A DNA stretch of 64,000 nt from Halorubrum sp. BV1 (GCF_000746205.1 NZ_JQKV01000001.1:112814-176813), one strand, 5' to 3'; shown: positions 48,509 to 57,274, counted from the stretch's first letter. Numbers and translations: made by a program. Notes: generated by a model from the sequence alone, not told the origin.

Positions 48509-50146
48509 ATGGCCGATACTGATCCCGGGGATAGGACAGAGCACAAATCCCTGTATAAAACTGCGGTAGAGCAGTCACCCGATGGGATATTTGCCTTGAC
48601 GAACGATTTGGAACTGGCGTTAGTGAATAGACGGATTGAATCATTAGCCGGTGTTGAACGAGAGGAGTTGGTCGGGAGCCACGCGTCGGTTTTCCGCGAA
48701 ATTGGGCTCGTAGATGGAGCCAATTACGACCGGGCAATTGCCGCATGTAGAACGGTACTGGATGGTGACGCTGATTCGGAGCAATTTGAAATTCAACTCA
48801 CGCCACAATCCGAACCGATCACCGCTGAGTATCGGGTTGAACGAGTGTCCCGCGAGGAGGAAAACGCGCTCTTGATTGGAGTGCTCCGGGACATCACCCC
48901 CCGGATCGAGCAACAAAAACAGATCAAACGCCAACGAAACGAGCTCAAAACGGTTAGTCAGATCCAGTCATTACTCCACAATATAATGAAATCACTCCCG
49001 TCAAGCACGACGAGAGCGGAAATTAATCAAGTTGTGTGTAATCAGCTCATTCAATCAAGCTTCTATGATGCTGCATGGATGGGATACAAAGGGCCTCAAG
49101 AAGAAGGAGTCAGAGGCATCTATACCGCAGGGGTGGAGCCTGGTCTCCAAGAGTTCATCACGACTCGTGAGATGGGCCGGGACGGAGCGTCAATTCTGAG
49201 CGAGGCGTTCGATACTGAACACATCCAAGTGATCAGTAGTCCGGCGACGGATCCGAGACTTCCCGATCAATTTCGAGATCAGCTTGTCCGCTATGGATAT
49301 GAATCAGCGATTCTCGTCCCGCTCACAATCGATCATATGTCGTTTGGAGTATTAATGGCCGCAACCCATCGAAAGAATGCGTTCATCAGTCGGGAACGGA
49401 TGGCGTTCGAAGCGTTAGGAGGTGTCGTTGAATTTGCGGTGAATGCCGTCGAGAACGTCCAATTACTGCAGGGGGCGAAAATGGTCGAACTCAGATTCCA
49501 GATACAGACGGGTGCGATCGCTGCAGACATCTCTGATACGTTCGATTGTGAGTGCTATCTTAATGGCATCTCACCCGCCCCTAACGACAACCTACGATGT
49601 TTTGTCTCCGTTGAGGATGCACCCACGGATGAGGTAGCTGTCTTTGCGGAACAACAAGCGGCGGTTCGAAGCGTCGAGGTGATCGACGAGTGGGAGTCGG
49701 GTGGGACGTTCGAGATCGTCTTGGGAACGTCCCCGTTGCAACCGCTCATTGACTCCGGGGTTTACATCGAGGGAGCTTCAGCGTCAGACGGAACCGCACA
49801 CATATCAGTTCGTATCGGTGCAGATAGAGATCCGGTTGAGATCCTCGACAGGGTAGAATCGGTCTATCCGGAAATCGAACTCGTGAGCAAACAATTGGTA
49901 GAGGATACACGTCACCCCGTCTTTGAACTCAGTGGATGGGTAGGCGAACATCTCACGAGCAAACAACGTCAGGCGTTGGAGGAGGCGTACTTTCGGGGCT
50001 ATTTCGAGTGGCCCCGCGAGAACACTGCAGAGGAGATCGCTGAAGCCCTAGGCGTCTCGTCCGCTACGTTTCACGCCCATCATCGCAAGGCGACTCAGAA
50101 ACTCCTCTCAGCGGTGTTTGAAAAGAGCACAGAGCGGGAGATGTAG
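48509..50146 (+). CDS. PAS-GAF-HTH_10 transcriptional regulator (bacterio-opsin activator-like)
   Basis: 545 residues, soluble. PAS (about 12-130, YKTAVEQSPDGIFALTNDLE), helix, GAF (about 165-315), the Bat middle domain (about 325-480) and a C-terminal HTH_10 (about 485-540; SKQRQALEEAYFRGYFEWPR and ALGVSSATFHAHHRKATQKL). This is the standard Bat architecture for DNA-binding sensors in haloarchaea. It is transcribed divergently from the rsbR-like gene with only 103 bp between them, so it may regulate, or be regulated with, that operon. The base composition is low for a haloarchaeon, like the rest of the island. Confidence 0.92.
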   Translation: MADTDPGDRTEHKSLYKTAVEQSPDGIFALTNDLELALVNRRIESLAGVEREELVGSHASVFREIGLVDGANYDRAIAACRTVLDGDADSEQFEIQLTPQSEPITAEYRVERVSREEENALLIGVLRDITPRIEQQKQIKRQRNELKTVSQIQSLLHNIMKSLPSSTTRAEINQVVCNQLIQSSFYDAAWMGYKGPQEEGVRGIYTAGVEPGLQEFITTREMGRDGASILSEAFDTEHIQVISSPATDPRLPDQFRDQLVRYGYESAILVPLTIDHMSFGVLMAATHRKNAFISRERMAFEALGGVVEFAVNAVENVQLLQGAKMVELRFQIQTGAIAADISDTFDCECYLNGISPAPNDNLRCFVSVEDAPTDEVAVFAEQQAAVRSVEVIDEWESGGTFEIVLGTSPLQPLIDSGVYIEGASASDGTAHISVRIGADRDPVEILDRVESVYPEIELVSKQLVEDTRHPVFELSGWVGEHLTSKQRQALEEAYFRGYFEWPRENTAEEIAEALGVSSATFHAHHRKATQKLLSAVFEKSTEREM

Positions 50147-50370
50147 GTTATCGACAGGGCGAAGACGGGAACCTGTCCGGATGCCCCCGACGGGCGATCT
50201 ATTGGAAAACGCCCCATACGGGGTGACAGAGCCAGCAGATCCCGGATGTTCTTGAGGCAAACACAATTTCACTACCACTGGTGCCACCGACACAGGCTTC
50301 ACGATGAGCCGTCTTCCGGACAATTGCGACAACCACCTATAGCGATTGCCCTGTCTACGACTCGACGCCG

Positions 50371-51942
50371 TTGTACGATCGGAGTTCACTCGCTGGCCTC
50401 GAAGAAGACATCCGAACCGTTGCGGCCACCTGGTTTGACCACGAGGCCCACGACTCTGTCACCGAATTCGTCGCTCACTACCCGTTGACGTATGTCGAAT
50501 TTCGCCCCGACGACCGGTATTCGAGAGCAACGCGATACGAGATGGCGCAGCTGCTCCGCGCGTTCCTGCTCAAAGAAATTCACGGCTGGACCCACGAGAC
50601 GGCACTCGCCACGTACCTCACCCAACGCCCAAAACTCCGTGAGCAACTGTGTCTGGAGATGGTCCCAGACCAATCGACGCTCTGGCGCAGCTGGCACGAG
50701 CGGTTCACCACTGACCTCCGGAAGTCAGTCGAGACGGTGGCTCGAATGATCCTCATCAAAGCTCAGGATGCGGGTGTCGCGGTTCCGCGTGAACCGGCAC
50801 GAAAGCTCCAGCATCACGATGGCAAGTCTGGTGAGTCAGAATCAGACGATCAAACCACGTTGGAGCAGGCAGCGAAGCTCACCGACCACGTCAGCCGTAT
50901 CGTCTTCCCGGCGTTTTCGCTGGATCGTGGGGACGGCTGTGAGATACATGAGAACGCCTACTGGGGATTACAGACGTATCTCGGACTTCGCGAGCAGCTG
51001 GCTGCGAACGAAGGAGCTCGCAGTTTCGTCTACGAATCGACTCGGGATCGGACACCGCTGGGGCACGCCCATCGCGACCACATCCGCGACCTCTCTATCG
51101 AGCAGATTCGCGAGATGTACCGACAGGCGATCCGGCACCTCATCGGCGAGGTCGCAGAGACAGAGCAGTTCTTCCAGGCGGGTATTGTCGCCATCGACAT
51201 CACTGAGGCCGATCCCTTCACCGGCAATAGAACGGGCTACGAGGACGAGATCATCGGGACGAAAGAACAGACCGACGAGTACGCGTACCAGTGGGCGACA
51301 GTCCAGCTGGTCGGCAACGCCGTCCCGCTCGTCCTTGATGCCCGCCCGGTACGGAAAGGCGAGAGTCGGAAGGACATCGTTGAGGACTTGCTGGATTCGG
51401 CTGAAGAGCTCGTCCACGTCGATAACGTGCTGATGGACCGGGAGTTCGATAGCCAGCACGTCCTAGAGATGATCAGCCAGCGCGGGCTTTCCTACGTCGT
51501 TCCGAAGCGGATGCAGACCAGCGAAAAAGCTCAGGCAAAGCGGTTGCTCCAGCGCGATCAAGACCGATACGAGACCGACCGTAAACTCCATCTGGGGAAG
51601 AACGAGTGGCACGAGACGACGCTGATCTACCGCCGGAAAGAAGACTCTGAGCACGACGACCATCGACAGTACTCGGTGTTCATGTCAAACCGAGGTGGTA
51701 GCTTCCTCACTGAGTATAGGTATCGGTGGGAGATTGAGAGCGGCTATAGGTCGATCAAGCGGTTCATGGCCGCGACGACGTCTACGGATTTCGGACTGCG
51801 ATTCTTCTACTTCGCGTTCGCGTGCCTCTTATACTCAATCTGGCGAGCGATCGATCTACTCGTGCAGGCCGAGTTGACTGGAGAATACGAACGGTCACCG
51901 ATGCTGACTGCAGATAATACACTCACGCTGTTGAAGAAATAG
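50371..51942 (+). CDS. DDE transposase with IS4-type YREK signature
   Basis: 523 residues. Catalytic triad appears as Asp276 (VAIDITEADPF), Asp356 (VLMDREFDS) and Glu456 in YRYRWEIESGYRSIKRF, an exact Y-x2-R-x3-E-x6-K signature of the IS4 superfamily. An N-terminal helical DNA-binding region (about 1-130) precedes it. Start is TTG (MYDRSSLAGLEEDIRTVAA); no upstream in-frame start exists. The gene is intact. Which IS family among haloarchaeal elements is not certain. A decayed relative lies at 54.6-54.9 kb. Confidence 0.88.
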   Translation: MYDRSSLAGLEEDIRTVAATWFDHEAHDSVTEFVAHYPLTYVEFRPDDRYSRATRYEMAQLLRAFLLKEIHGWTHETALATYLTQRPKLREQLCLEMVPDQSTLWRSWHERFTTDLRKSVETVARMILIKAQDAGVAVPREPARKLQHHDGKSGESESDDQTTLEQAAKLTDHVSRIVFPAFSLDRGDGCEIHENAYWGLQTYLGLREQLAANEGARSFVYESTRDRTPLGHAHRDHIRDLSIEQIREMYRQAIRHLIGEVAETEQFFQAGIVAIDITEADPFTGNRTGYEDEIIGTKEQTDEYAYQWATVQLVGNAVPLVLDARPVRKGESRKDIVEDLLDSAEELVHVDNVLMDREFDSQHVLEMISQRGLSYVVPKRMQTSEKAQAKRLLQRDQDRYETDRKLHLGKNEWHETTLIYRRKEDSEHDDHRQYSVFMSNRGGSFLTEYRYRWEIESGYRSIKRFMAATTSTDFGLRFFYFAFACLLYSIWRAIDLLVQAELTGEYERSPMLTADNTLTLLKK

Positions 51943-52248
51943 GCAGGAATCGGGTAGTAGACTGCTCTATCCGTGATAGAGCGTCGTCTAAGTGGCAACG
52001 CTACCGAAAGTTTCGAAAAAACCGCCCACATAGTAGGAAATCCAACAAGAATGGCCGTTTGGAGAGCGATCTGAAGCAGATTCCACTCATCAATTCAGTC
52101 GGAACCACGCATCATAGCCCCGCTAAACCCGCTATAGTCTCAACTTCCAAGTATCAAAAGTTAATATCGCGAAATACGGTTTATTTGATCCGGGCTGACC
52201 AGAATTCTGACCACCCAGCCAGTCGAAATTCGTCGGTACGTCCCGAGT
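51943..52248. other. Intergenic region between transposase and recombinase
   Basis: No gene is seen. Near the transposase end there is an 8-bp hairpin (51964-51982). Beyond about 52.04 kb the DNA is AT-rich without recognisable motifs; a stretch GTCTCAACTT near 52137 also occurs (inverted) at the left island border, which may be chance. Confidence 0.4.
51964..51982. terminator. Hairpin after the transposase gene
   Basis: GCTCTATC-CGT-GATAGAGC, perfect 8-bp stem, starting 21 nt after the transposase stop. It could stop transcription or belong to the IS end. Confidence 0.4.
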
Positions 52249-53283
52249 TCACTCGAGTAGCGAATACATATTTCTCTCGTACGTCTCGCGAACTTGGTTC
52301 CCCCAATCGTGCGTGTACGTGTCGATTATGTCGTCGGCGACGTCACCGCGGAGGTACTTGACCACTCCCCGGTCGCCGGTTCGGTCCCGGAGGTGCGTGG
52401 TGAAGAAGTGTCGAAAGTAGTGTGGAGTGACGTTTTCAGTGGCCCCGCCGCCGGTTCGATACCACCCGGCATCTCGGGCGTATCGTTCGACGATGTGCCG
52501 CACCGCCTGGGGGTCGAGTCGCGACCCCCATCCCTCTGCGGTGCCGACAAAGAGCGGATCGGCCGACGAGGGGCAGTCCGGTCGGATCGCGAGCCACGCT
52601 TTGAGAACTCGCGCCAACTCGTCGTCAACGGGGATCACGGTACTGCGCTTACGCTTGTTCGATGCCGAGCGGACCTCGTCGTTCAACGTTTCGCCAACGG
52701 TCGCATCAGGCGTCACGTACACCGAATTCGGCCGACCGGCGAGTACCGGTCTGGTTCCGAGATCGTACGCCTCGTTCAGCTCGTCGTCGTCGATCGCGAC
52801 GTCGCGGAGATCGAGGTTACAGCACTCACCGACCCGCATCCCGGTCTTCAAGAGCGTCACGACGAGAGCGCGGTGAAGCGGATGGGTGATGCCGGAGACG
52901 AACGTTCGCATCGCGGGAATCGAAATGTCCCGGCGGGCCGGGTCCGTGTCGATCGTTTCGTCCATCTCTTCGACGACAAGCGTCATCGGATTGCCGTCGA
53001 ACGCGCCGACCTCGGTCATATACCCGTAGAATCGGTGCAGATACGCCGCGTACGTCGCTACCGTGCTGTCGGCGAGTTCACCTCGGAGCGAGTGAATGAA
53101 CGCCATACAGTCGCGGTGCGTGGCCGTCTCGGGGGTGGACGTCTCGTCGAGAAACGCCTCGAACTGCCGGAGCACGCGCTCGTACGACTCGCGCGTCCTC
53201 GACGTCTTCCCGTGATAGGTCAGATCTTCGATGAAATACTCAACCGGATCGTCGATATCGGCGGGGGCACGCGTGCTACTCAT
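52249..53283 (-). CDS. Tyrosine-type site-specific recombinase
   Basis: 344 residues: N-terminal SAM-like core-binding domain (about 10-110, SRTRESYERVLRQFEAFLDE) and a C-terminal catalytic domain with Arg150 (KTGMRVGECCNL), the HxxR pair His288/Arg291 (PHYFRHFFTTHL) and the likely nucleophile Tyr323 (IDTYTHDW). The box-II His that normally follows L-G is not evident (YLRGDVADD), a variation frequent in haloarchaeal XerC-like proteins. Its base composition is GC-rich like the chromosome. The start overlaps the DUF5805 stop by 8 nt, so the two are coupled. It may serve the neighbouring island or be a resident recombinase. Confidence 0.9.
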   Translation of the reverse strand: MSSTRAPADIDDPVEYFIEDLTYHGKTSRTRESYERVLRQFEAFLDETSTPETATHRDCMAFIHSLRGELADSTVATYAAYLHRFYGYMTEVGAFDGNPMTLVVEEMDETIDTDPARRDISIPAMRTFVSGITHPLHRALVVTLLKTGMRVGECCNLDLRDVAIDDDELNEAYDLGTRPVLAGRPNSVYVTPDATVGETLNDEVRSASNKRKRSTVIPVDDELARVLKAWLAIRPDCPSSADPLFVGTAEGWGSRLDPQAVRHIVERYARDAGWYRTGGGATENVTPHYFRHFFTTHLRDRTGDRGVVKYLRGDVADDIIDTYTHDWGNQVRETYERNMYSLLE

Positions 53284-53653
53284 CGACGAGCGCGTATCCC
53301 CCTCGCCGGCCGTTGTATTTGATGCGGTTCCGATCCTGCAACTCGTCGAGTGCGTCCTCTAAGCGATCTTCGAAGTCGCCGCGCAGCGCGTCGACGAGTT
53401 CGTCCCACGACTGCGGTCCGTCAGCAAGAACCCGTTCCACCTCTGTTTCGAGGTCGTGACTCCCGGGGGTTTCGTCCGTGGAAGCGGTCTCCTCGGTGCT
53501 CGACGGTTCCGAGAGAGAAAATCCACGTCTCCCGGCCTGTACCATCGTTCTGACGAACTCGCTTTGCGACATGTCCAGCTCGTTCGCGTGAGTCTGCCAC
53601 CGATCTTTCTGCTCGGCGGGCACGTACGTTTTCACTGAACGGCGATCACTCAT
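53276..53653 (-). CDS. DUF5805 family protein
   Basis: 125 residues, small, charged. The N-terminal half (RRSVKTYVPAEQKDRWQTHA and DMSQSEFVRTMVQAG) looks like a ribbon-helix-helix/CopG-like DNA-binding segment; the C-terminal half (SWDELVDALRGDFEDRLEDA and LQDRNRIKYNGRRGGYALVD) resembles a winged helix. Haloarchaeal DUF5805 proteins commonly precede a tyrosine recombinase, as here, and could act as its accessory or repressor factor. The ATG giving MSDRRSVKTYV is preferred; an upstream start would add 11 residues without similarity. Confidence 0.7.
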   Translation of the reverse strand: MSDRRSVKTYVPAEQKDRWQTHANELDMSQSEFVRTMVQAGRRGFSLSEPSSTEETASTDETPGSHDLETEVERVLADGPQSWDELVDALRGDFEDRLEDALDELQDRNRIKYNGRRGGYALVDE

Positions 53654-54554
53654 CTCGATGTACCGTTTTGCGGCCGGTACCTTCAATTTACCCCATAATT
53701 CAGGATAAGTGACTTTATCTGTGGTTGTAGTACCTTCTAGATGACGGGGATAACTAGTTATATTGAATTATAGAACTATAAGCGCAGCAAACTGTTCCTA
53801 GATTATAGGATATATTACTGCTGCAAAATACTATGTCATATGTTTGTATGTTTGTCAGCCGGAGCCAGCGTGACCGGAGATGGTCGCCGGACGGCGTGTC
53901 TCCACAGACAGCCCGATCGCTGGCGCGAATGAATCGTGCGTCGCACTGGAAAGTACGACAACTCGCTTGTGGGACTCAAGATGCGCTCGATCGATGTGAG
54001 CGTCGCGCATCGCTGTCTCTCTCCGTCTTCAAAATAATCTGAATGATCCGACATATTATTGGTTAATAGATATGTGTTCTGCAACCTCGACGTACTCATC
54101 TGAGCGTGCTGTGTAGGGTGGCTGTCCGGGAAACGGGCGGTAGAAGGACAACGAGAAACGCTCTCGCTGGTGTCTGTCTCACTACCCGTATCGTTCTATT
54201 TCTGACCGTATACGCCGTTGTTCGGCTTATTTCGATGGCGACAGATACACGCACGATCAGTCAGCGTGGCGGATCTTCTAAGTGATTCTACTCGCCTAGA
54301 CTGTCGGTTCGTCTCGTGATCAGAGCCAATTCATCCGACGAATTGGAAACCAGAACAATATCTGAAAACGAGAGGTCGGAGATTGAGTGACGAGTGAAGA
54401 TCTACTAACCGCGATACAAGGCGACCGTTCGGGTGTGTCCAGATCGCGTTGGGCCTGTTCGCGTCTGGGTCTTTTTTACACCGCTGTTTCGGTCGCTGCT
54501 CACACAGCACTATTTGTGGCACACACGCCAAGTATATTGTATAGTGCTATACAA
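53654..54554. other. AT-rich gene-poor stretch
   Basis: No gene is supported in about 900 bases. Between 53.69 and 53.83 kb the DNA is strongly AT-rich and holds inverted repeats (TCCTA-GATTA-TAGGA near 53797-53811, and GCAGCA/TGCTGC flanking it). Short open frames exist on both strands; one at 54118-54285 (GTG start) would encode a 55-residue peptide with a hydrophobic middle (VCLTTRIVLFLTVYAVVRL), but nothing else supports it. This looks like decayed mobile DNA. Confidence 0.5.
54537..54554. repeat. 18-bp palindrome next to the decayed transposase
   Basis: TTGTATAG-TG-CTATACAA, 8-bp arms. Similarity to the transposase stops at about this point, so it may mark an old deletion or element end, or be an operator. 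Confidence 0.35.
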
Positions 54555-54885
54555 ACGAACCTGGCCTTGATGAATCGTTCGAGCCGCTTTCGACCGTCTC
54601 GCGGAGATCTCGCATGAAGCGCTCGTTTCAGCTGCGCCACAGTCTCGATTGATCGGGCACCGTCCCCAACTCTAAGCGCTTACAGAGTGTGGAGTGGCTA
54701 CCGAGGTACTCGAGAAGTGCTGTTTCGTGTTCCCGCCCGTGGATTCCTCGTCCTCTGTACCGAGTCGCTGGTTGAACAGGGCGGTCGCTCGTTCGTACCC
54801 GCTGTATCCGTCGAACCGCTCTGTGTCGTCGGTCATCGCCCAGTACGTCGCTTTGTGTTCGACGGGATCTCGGTCTCTTCAAGTC
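54555..54885 (-). pseudogene. Decayed transposase, related to the intact one at 50.4 kb
   Basis: Restoring frames gives HKATYWAMTDDTERFDGYSG, YERATALFNQRL, then HGREHETALLEYLG, VPDQSRLWRS, NERFMRDLRETVE and AARTI. These align with WTHETALATYL, VPDQSTLWRSWHERF and RKSVETVARMI of the intact transposase. Lesions visible: a one-base deletion near 54770, a TGA in place of the Trp codon after LWRS near 54640, and a further frameshift near 54585. Only the N-terminal region survives; the catalytic part is gone. Confidence 0.8.
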
Positions 54886-54914
54886 AATTTACCACGAAGA
54901 GAGAACGTACCGAT

Positions 54915-54923
54915 AGTATATTT
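54915..54923 (+). promoter_or_regulatory. TATA box for the PAS histidine kinase
   Basis: AGTATATTT centred 27 nt before the ATG at 54947 supports that start over the ATG at 54929. Confidence 0.5.
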
Positions 54924-54946
54924 CCGCTATGTGGCGTAGTATCAGT

Positions 54947-55993
54947 ATGGAATCTTCTCCGCTCAGCCAGCGTCGCGACTTCCGAACGCTGTTCGACGAA
55001 CTCGACGGCGTTGCGCTCTGGGCGGCGACGGAGCCCGGCGAGTTCGACTACATCAGCGACGGATTCGAGGACATCTGGGGGATTCCCCCCGAGAAAGTCA
55101 TAGACGACGTGAACGAACTGTACGAGACGATCCACCCCGACGACCGGGACCGCGTTCGCGCGAACATCGAGGAATCAACCCATGATCTCCGTGATGTCAC
55201 GTACGAGGGGCGGGTCGTCCGTCTCGACGGATCAGTGCGGTGGACACTCAACCGGCAGGTCATCCTGCGAGACGACGAGGGAGCGGTCAGTGAAGTCGCC
55301 GGGATATCGACCGATATCACCGACCAGAAGAACCGTGAGCAGGAGCTCGAACTGCTCAATCGGATCGTCCGTCACGACATTCGCAACGATATGGCGGTCA
55401 TGCTCGGGTGGGCGGAGATGCTCGAAAAACACGTCGACGACGAGGGCAGCGAGTACCTACGGAAGATCTCAAGCAGCGGTGAGCACGTCGTCGAACTGAC
55501 GGAAAATGTGCGTGACTACGTACAGACGGTCGTCTCGGAAGACGAGATTCAGACCGAGCCCGTTCGGATCTGTTCGGTGCTCGAAACAGAGGTGTCGCTC
55601 CGCGAAGAGTCGTTTCCGGAAGCCGAGTTCACGATAGCGAGCACACCGAGTGACGTCGAGGTACTGGCGGACAGTATGCTCAACTCGGTCTTTCAGAATC
55701 TCCTCAACAACGCCGTCCAACACAACGACGCGGACACGCCGCGTGTCGACGTTTCGTGTGCGGTCTCTGAGGAGACGGTCACGGTCCGGATCGCCGACAA
55801 CGGTCCCGGTATCCCCGACAAGCACAAAGAGGTCATCTTCGGGAAGGGCGAACGAGGGCTCGGAAGCGAGGGAACGGGGATCGGACTCTACCTCGTGTAT
55901 ACGCTCGTCACGCAGTACGGTGGCGAGGTCTGGGTGGAGGACAACGAACCCACTGGTACGGTCTTCGTCGTCGAACTCCCCCGGTCCGACTGA
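54947..55993 (+). CDS. PAS sensor histidine kinase
   Basis: 348 residues, soluble. PAS with PAC (about 10-130; GVALWAATEPGEFDYISDGF, IHPDDRDRV, GISTDITDQKNRE), HisKA-like helix with IVRHDIRNDMAVMLGWAEM (His143), N-box NLLNNAVQHN, G1 ADNGPGIPD and G2 GTGIGLYLVYTLV. It is an orphan kinase with no response regulator adjacent. The start MESSPLSQRRDF is 18 nt inside the longest frame and agrees with the TATA spacing. It is the first GC-rich gene after the mobile region. Confidence 0.9.
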   Translation: MESSPLSQRRDFRTLFDELDGVALWAATEPGEFDYISDGFEDIWGIPPEKVIDDVNELYETIHPDDRDRVRANIEESTHDLRDVTYEGRVVRLDGSVRWTLNRQVILRDDEGAVSEVAGISTDITDQKNREQELELLNRIVRHDIRNDMAVMLGWAEMLEKHVDDEGSEYLRKISSSGEHVVELTENVRDYVQTVVSEDEIQTEPVRICSVLETEVSLREESFPEAEFTIASTPSDVEVLADSMLNSVFQNLLNNAVQHNDADTPRVDVSCAVSEETVTVRIADNGPGIPDKHKEVIFGKGERGLGSEGTGIGLYLVYTLVTQYGGEVWVEDNEPTGTVFVVELPRSD

Positions 55994-56027
55994 CTCCGCT
56001 AGGTGGGTCCGGACGGTGTGGAGATCT

Positions 56028-56441
56028 TCAGTCGGCGTCGACCACGGTGAGCGCGACTCGATGAACGCCCTTCAGCGGGCGGATTCTGGACAGAAGTTCC
56101 TCGATTCGCTCGCCTGTTCCGTCGACCGCGATAGACTCAAGACATAGGTCGCCGCTGAGGTGGACGTGGTGCACCGCGATGATCGTCTCCGTGAACTCGT
56201 GTTGGAGATCGGTCATCGCGTCCGTCACGCCGCCGTGGTGGTGATCGTAGAGTACGACCACCGTTCCGCGGCGGCTCCCGGCGAGGTTCCGGTGCCGATT
56301 GAACTCCGTGATAAATGCTCGCAGTGCGTCTCTCGTCGCTTCCGATCGGCTGTCGTACTCGCCGGTGTCGACGACGTCGTCGAGTTCCCCAAGGAGGCTC
56401 GGCGGCAGTGTGACGCTCATCCGGTCGACGTCTTCGCCCAT
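56028..56441 (-). CDS. nikR: Nickel-responsive regulator NikR
   Basis: 137 residues: ribbon-helix-helix DNA-binding domain (DRMSVTLPPSLLGELDDVVD, residues 6-25, and RSEATRDALRAFI) and a C-terminal ACT-like nickel-binding domain. The four high-affinity Ni ligands of E. coli NikR (His76, His87, His89, Cys95) map to His81, His92, His94 and Cys100 with identical spacing. With nickel bound it should repress transcription of the divergent cbiMNQO-type transporter operon. ACTATTAGA lies about 27 nt before the ATG. Confidence 0.95.
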   Translation of the reverse strand: MGEDVDRMSVTLPPSLLGELDDVVDTGEYDSRSEATRDALRAFITEFNRHRNLAGSRRGTVVVLYDHHHGGVTDAMTDLQHEFTETIIAVHHVHLSGDLCLESIAVDGTGERIEELLSRIRPLKGVHRVALTVVDAD

Positions 56442-56504
56442 GATGGCGTTGTGTTCCGGCAGTCTAATAGTAACCCGGTGCCGGCGCTCGTAGTCTCGTT
56501 CTCA

Positions 56505-56521
56505 ACGAATCGATCATTCGT
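56505..56521. promoter_or_regulatory. Palindrome in the nikR-cbiM intergenic region
   Basis: ACGAAT-CGATC-ATTCGT, perfect 6-bp arms, in the 176-bp divergent region. It is a candidate operator. GATAC and GTATT half-sites near the cbiM TATA box (56550-56590) are an alternative NikR target. Confidence 0.35.
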
Positions 56522-56581
56522 CGAAATGGTCGGCTGCGTCTCGTCTGGACATCCTGATACAGTATTACGATTGAGAGGAAA

Positions 56582-56591
56582 AGTATTATCA
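56582..56591 (+). promoter_or_regulatory. TATA-like box for the cbiM operon
   Basis: AAGTATTATC lies about 27-36 nt before the ATG of cbiM at 56618. Confidence 0.4.
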
Positions 56592-56617
56592 CCGGTTGGA
56601 GATGGGTAGACGTACGC

Positions 56618-57274
56618 ATGCACATCCCGGATGGCTTCCTCGATCCGCTGGTCGCGGGTCTCTTCTGGGTCGGCTCCGGCATCGCCATCGGCATCGCCGT
56701 GAGGCGTGCCCGCCGCGAACTCGGCGACGAGCGGACACCGCTTCTCGGCGTCGTCGCCGCGGGACTGTTCGCCGCACAGATGTTGAACTGGCCGATTCCG
56801 GGTGGTACGAGCGCTCACTTCGTCGGTGGTGCGTTCGCCGGTATCCTCCTCGGTCCCGCTCTCGGCATCCTTGCGATGACCGCCGTTGTGACGATCCAGG
56901 CCCTCGTGTTCGGCGACGGGGGACTCATCGCGCTCGGCGCGAACCTCTTCGCGCTGGCCGTCGTCGACGTTCTCGTCGGTTACGCGGTCTTCCGCGGGCT
57001 CAAGGGCGTCCACGAGACGGGTGCCGCCTTCGTCGCTGGCTGGGTTGCGGTTACGGCGAGCGCGCTCGCGGTCGGGGCGGGGGTCGGGGCTTCTTCGGCG
57101 TTCGCGTACGAACTCGGCGTGACCGTGCCGATCATGGCGGGCGGACACGCGCTGTTGGGAATCATTGAAGGCGCGATCACGGCCACCGTGTACGGCTACG
57201 TCGCGGATGCTCGACCGGACCTCGTCCTCGGACGGACCGCCGACGAGAGGGTCTCGCCAGAGGTGGGCCTTTGA
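56618..57274 (+). CDS. cbiM: ECF nickel/cobalt transporter substrate-binding permease CbiM/NikM
   Basis: 218 residues with about seven membrane helices. Begins MHIPDGFLDPLVAGLFW; the invariant N-terminal His2 chelates the Ni or Co ion. Conserved blocks NWPIPGGTSAHFVGGAFAG and GDGGLIALGANLFALAVV are diagnostic. It is the S-component of a four-gene energy-coupling factor transporter. NikR next door points to nickel as substrate. The gene overlaps the following small membrane gene by 4 nt (TTGA). Confidence 0.95.
   Translation: MHIPDGFLDPLVAGLFWVGSGIAIGIAVRRARRELGDERTPLLGVVAAGLFAAQMLNWPIPGGTSAHFVGGAFAGILLGPALGILAMTAVVTIQALVFGDGGLIALGANLFALAVVDVLVGYAVFRGLKGVHETGAAFVAGWVAVTASALAVGAGVGASSAFAYELGVTVPIMAGGHALLGIIEGAITATVYGYVADARPDLVLGRTADERVSPEVGL

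Larger units (their letters stand above)
50147..51990 (+). mobile_element. Insertion sequence with DDE transposase (ends not resolved)
   Basis: The transposase gene is flanked by ~220 bp on the left and a short right flank with a hairpin. I compared both flanks and found no convincing terminal inverted repeats or target duplication, so the true ends are unknown and the coordinates are bounds. Its presence between the Bat-like gene and the recombinase marks the region as mobile. Confidence 0.5.
39780..52245. other. AT-richer genomic island carrying the stressosome-like locus
   Basis: Codon third positions and intergenic DNA become visibly AT-richer from about 39.78 kb, through the signalling operon and the Bat-like gene, to the region after the transposase. 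It includes an intact IS and a broken response regulator, and a tyrosine recombinase lies directly beyond its right side. I did not find a convincing direct repeat marking both ends, so the borders are approximate. Confidence 0.55.

Noticed and set aside
50147..52030. Terminal inverted repeats of the IS
   Set aside because: Short partial matches (CGATT..CCTG) occur in both flanks but are no better than chance, so no ends were assigned.
53833..54099. Overlapping frames on both strands in the AT-rich stretch
   Set aside because: Both are basic, without domains or promoters at the right distance, and they overlap each other.
54118..54285. Possible 55-residue membrane peptide (GTG start)
   Set aside because: One hydrophobic stretch is not enough; no coupling, TATA element or native codon use supports it.
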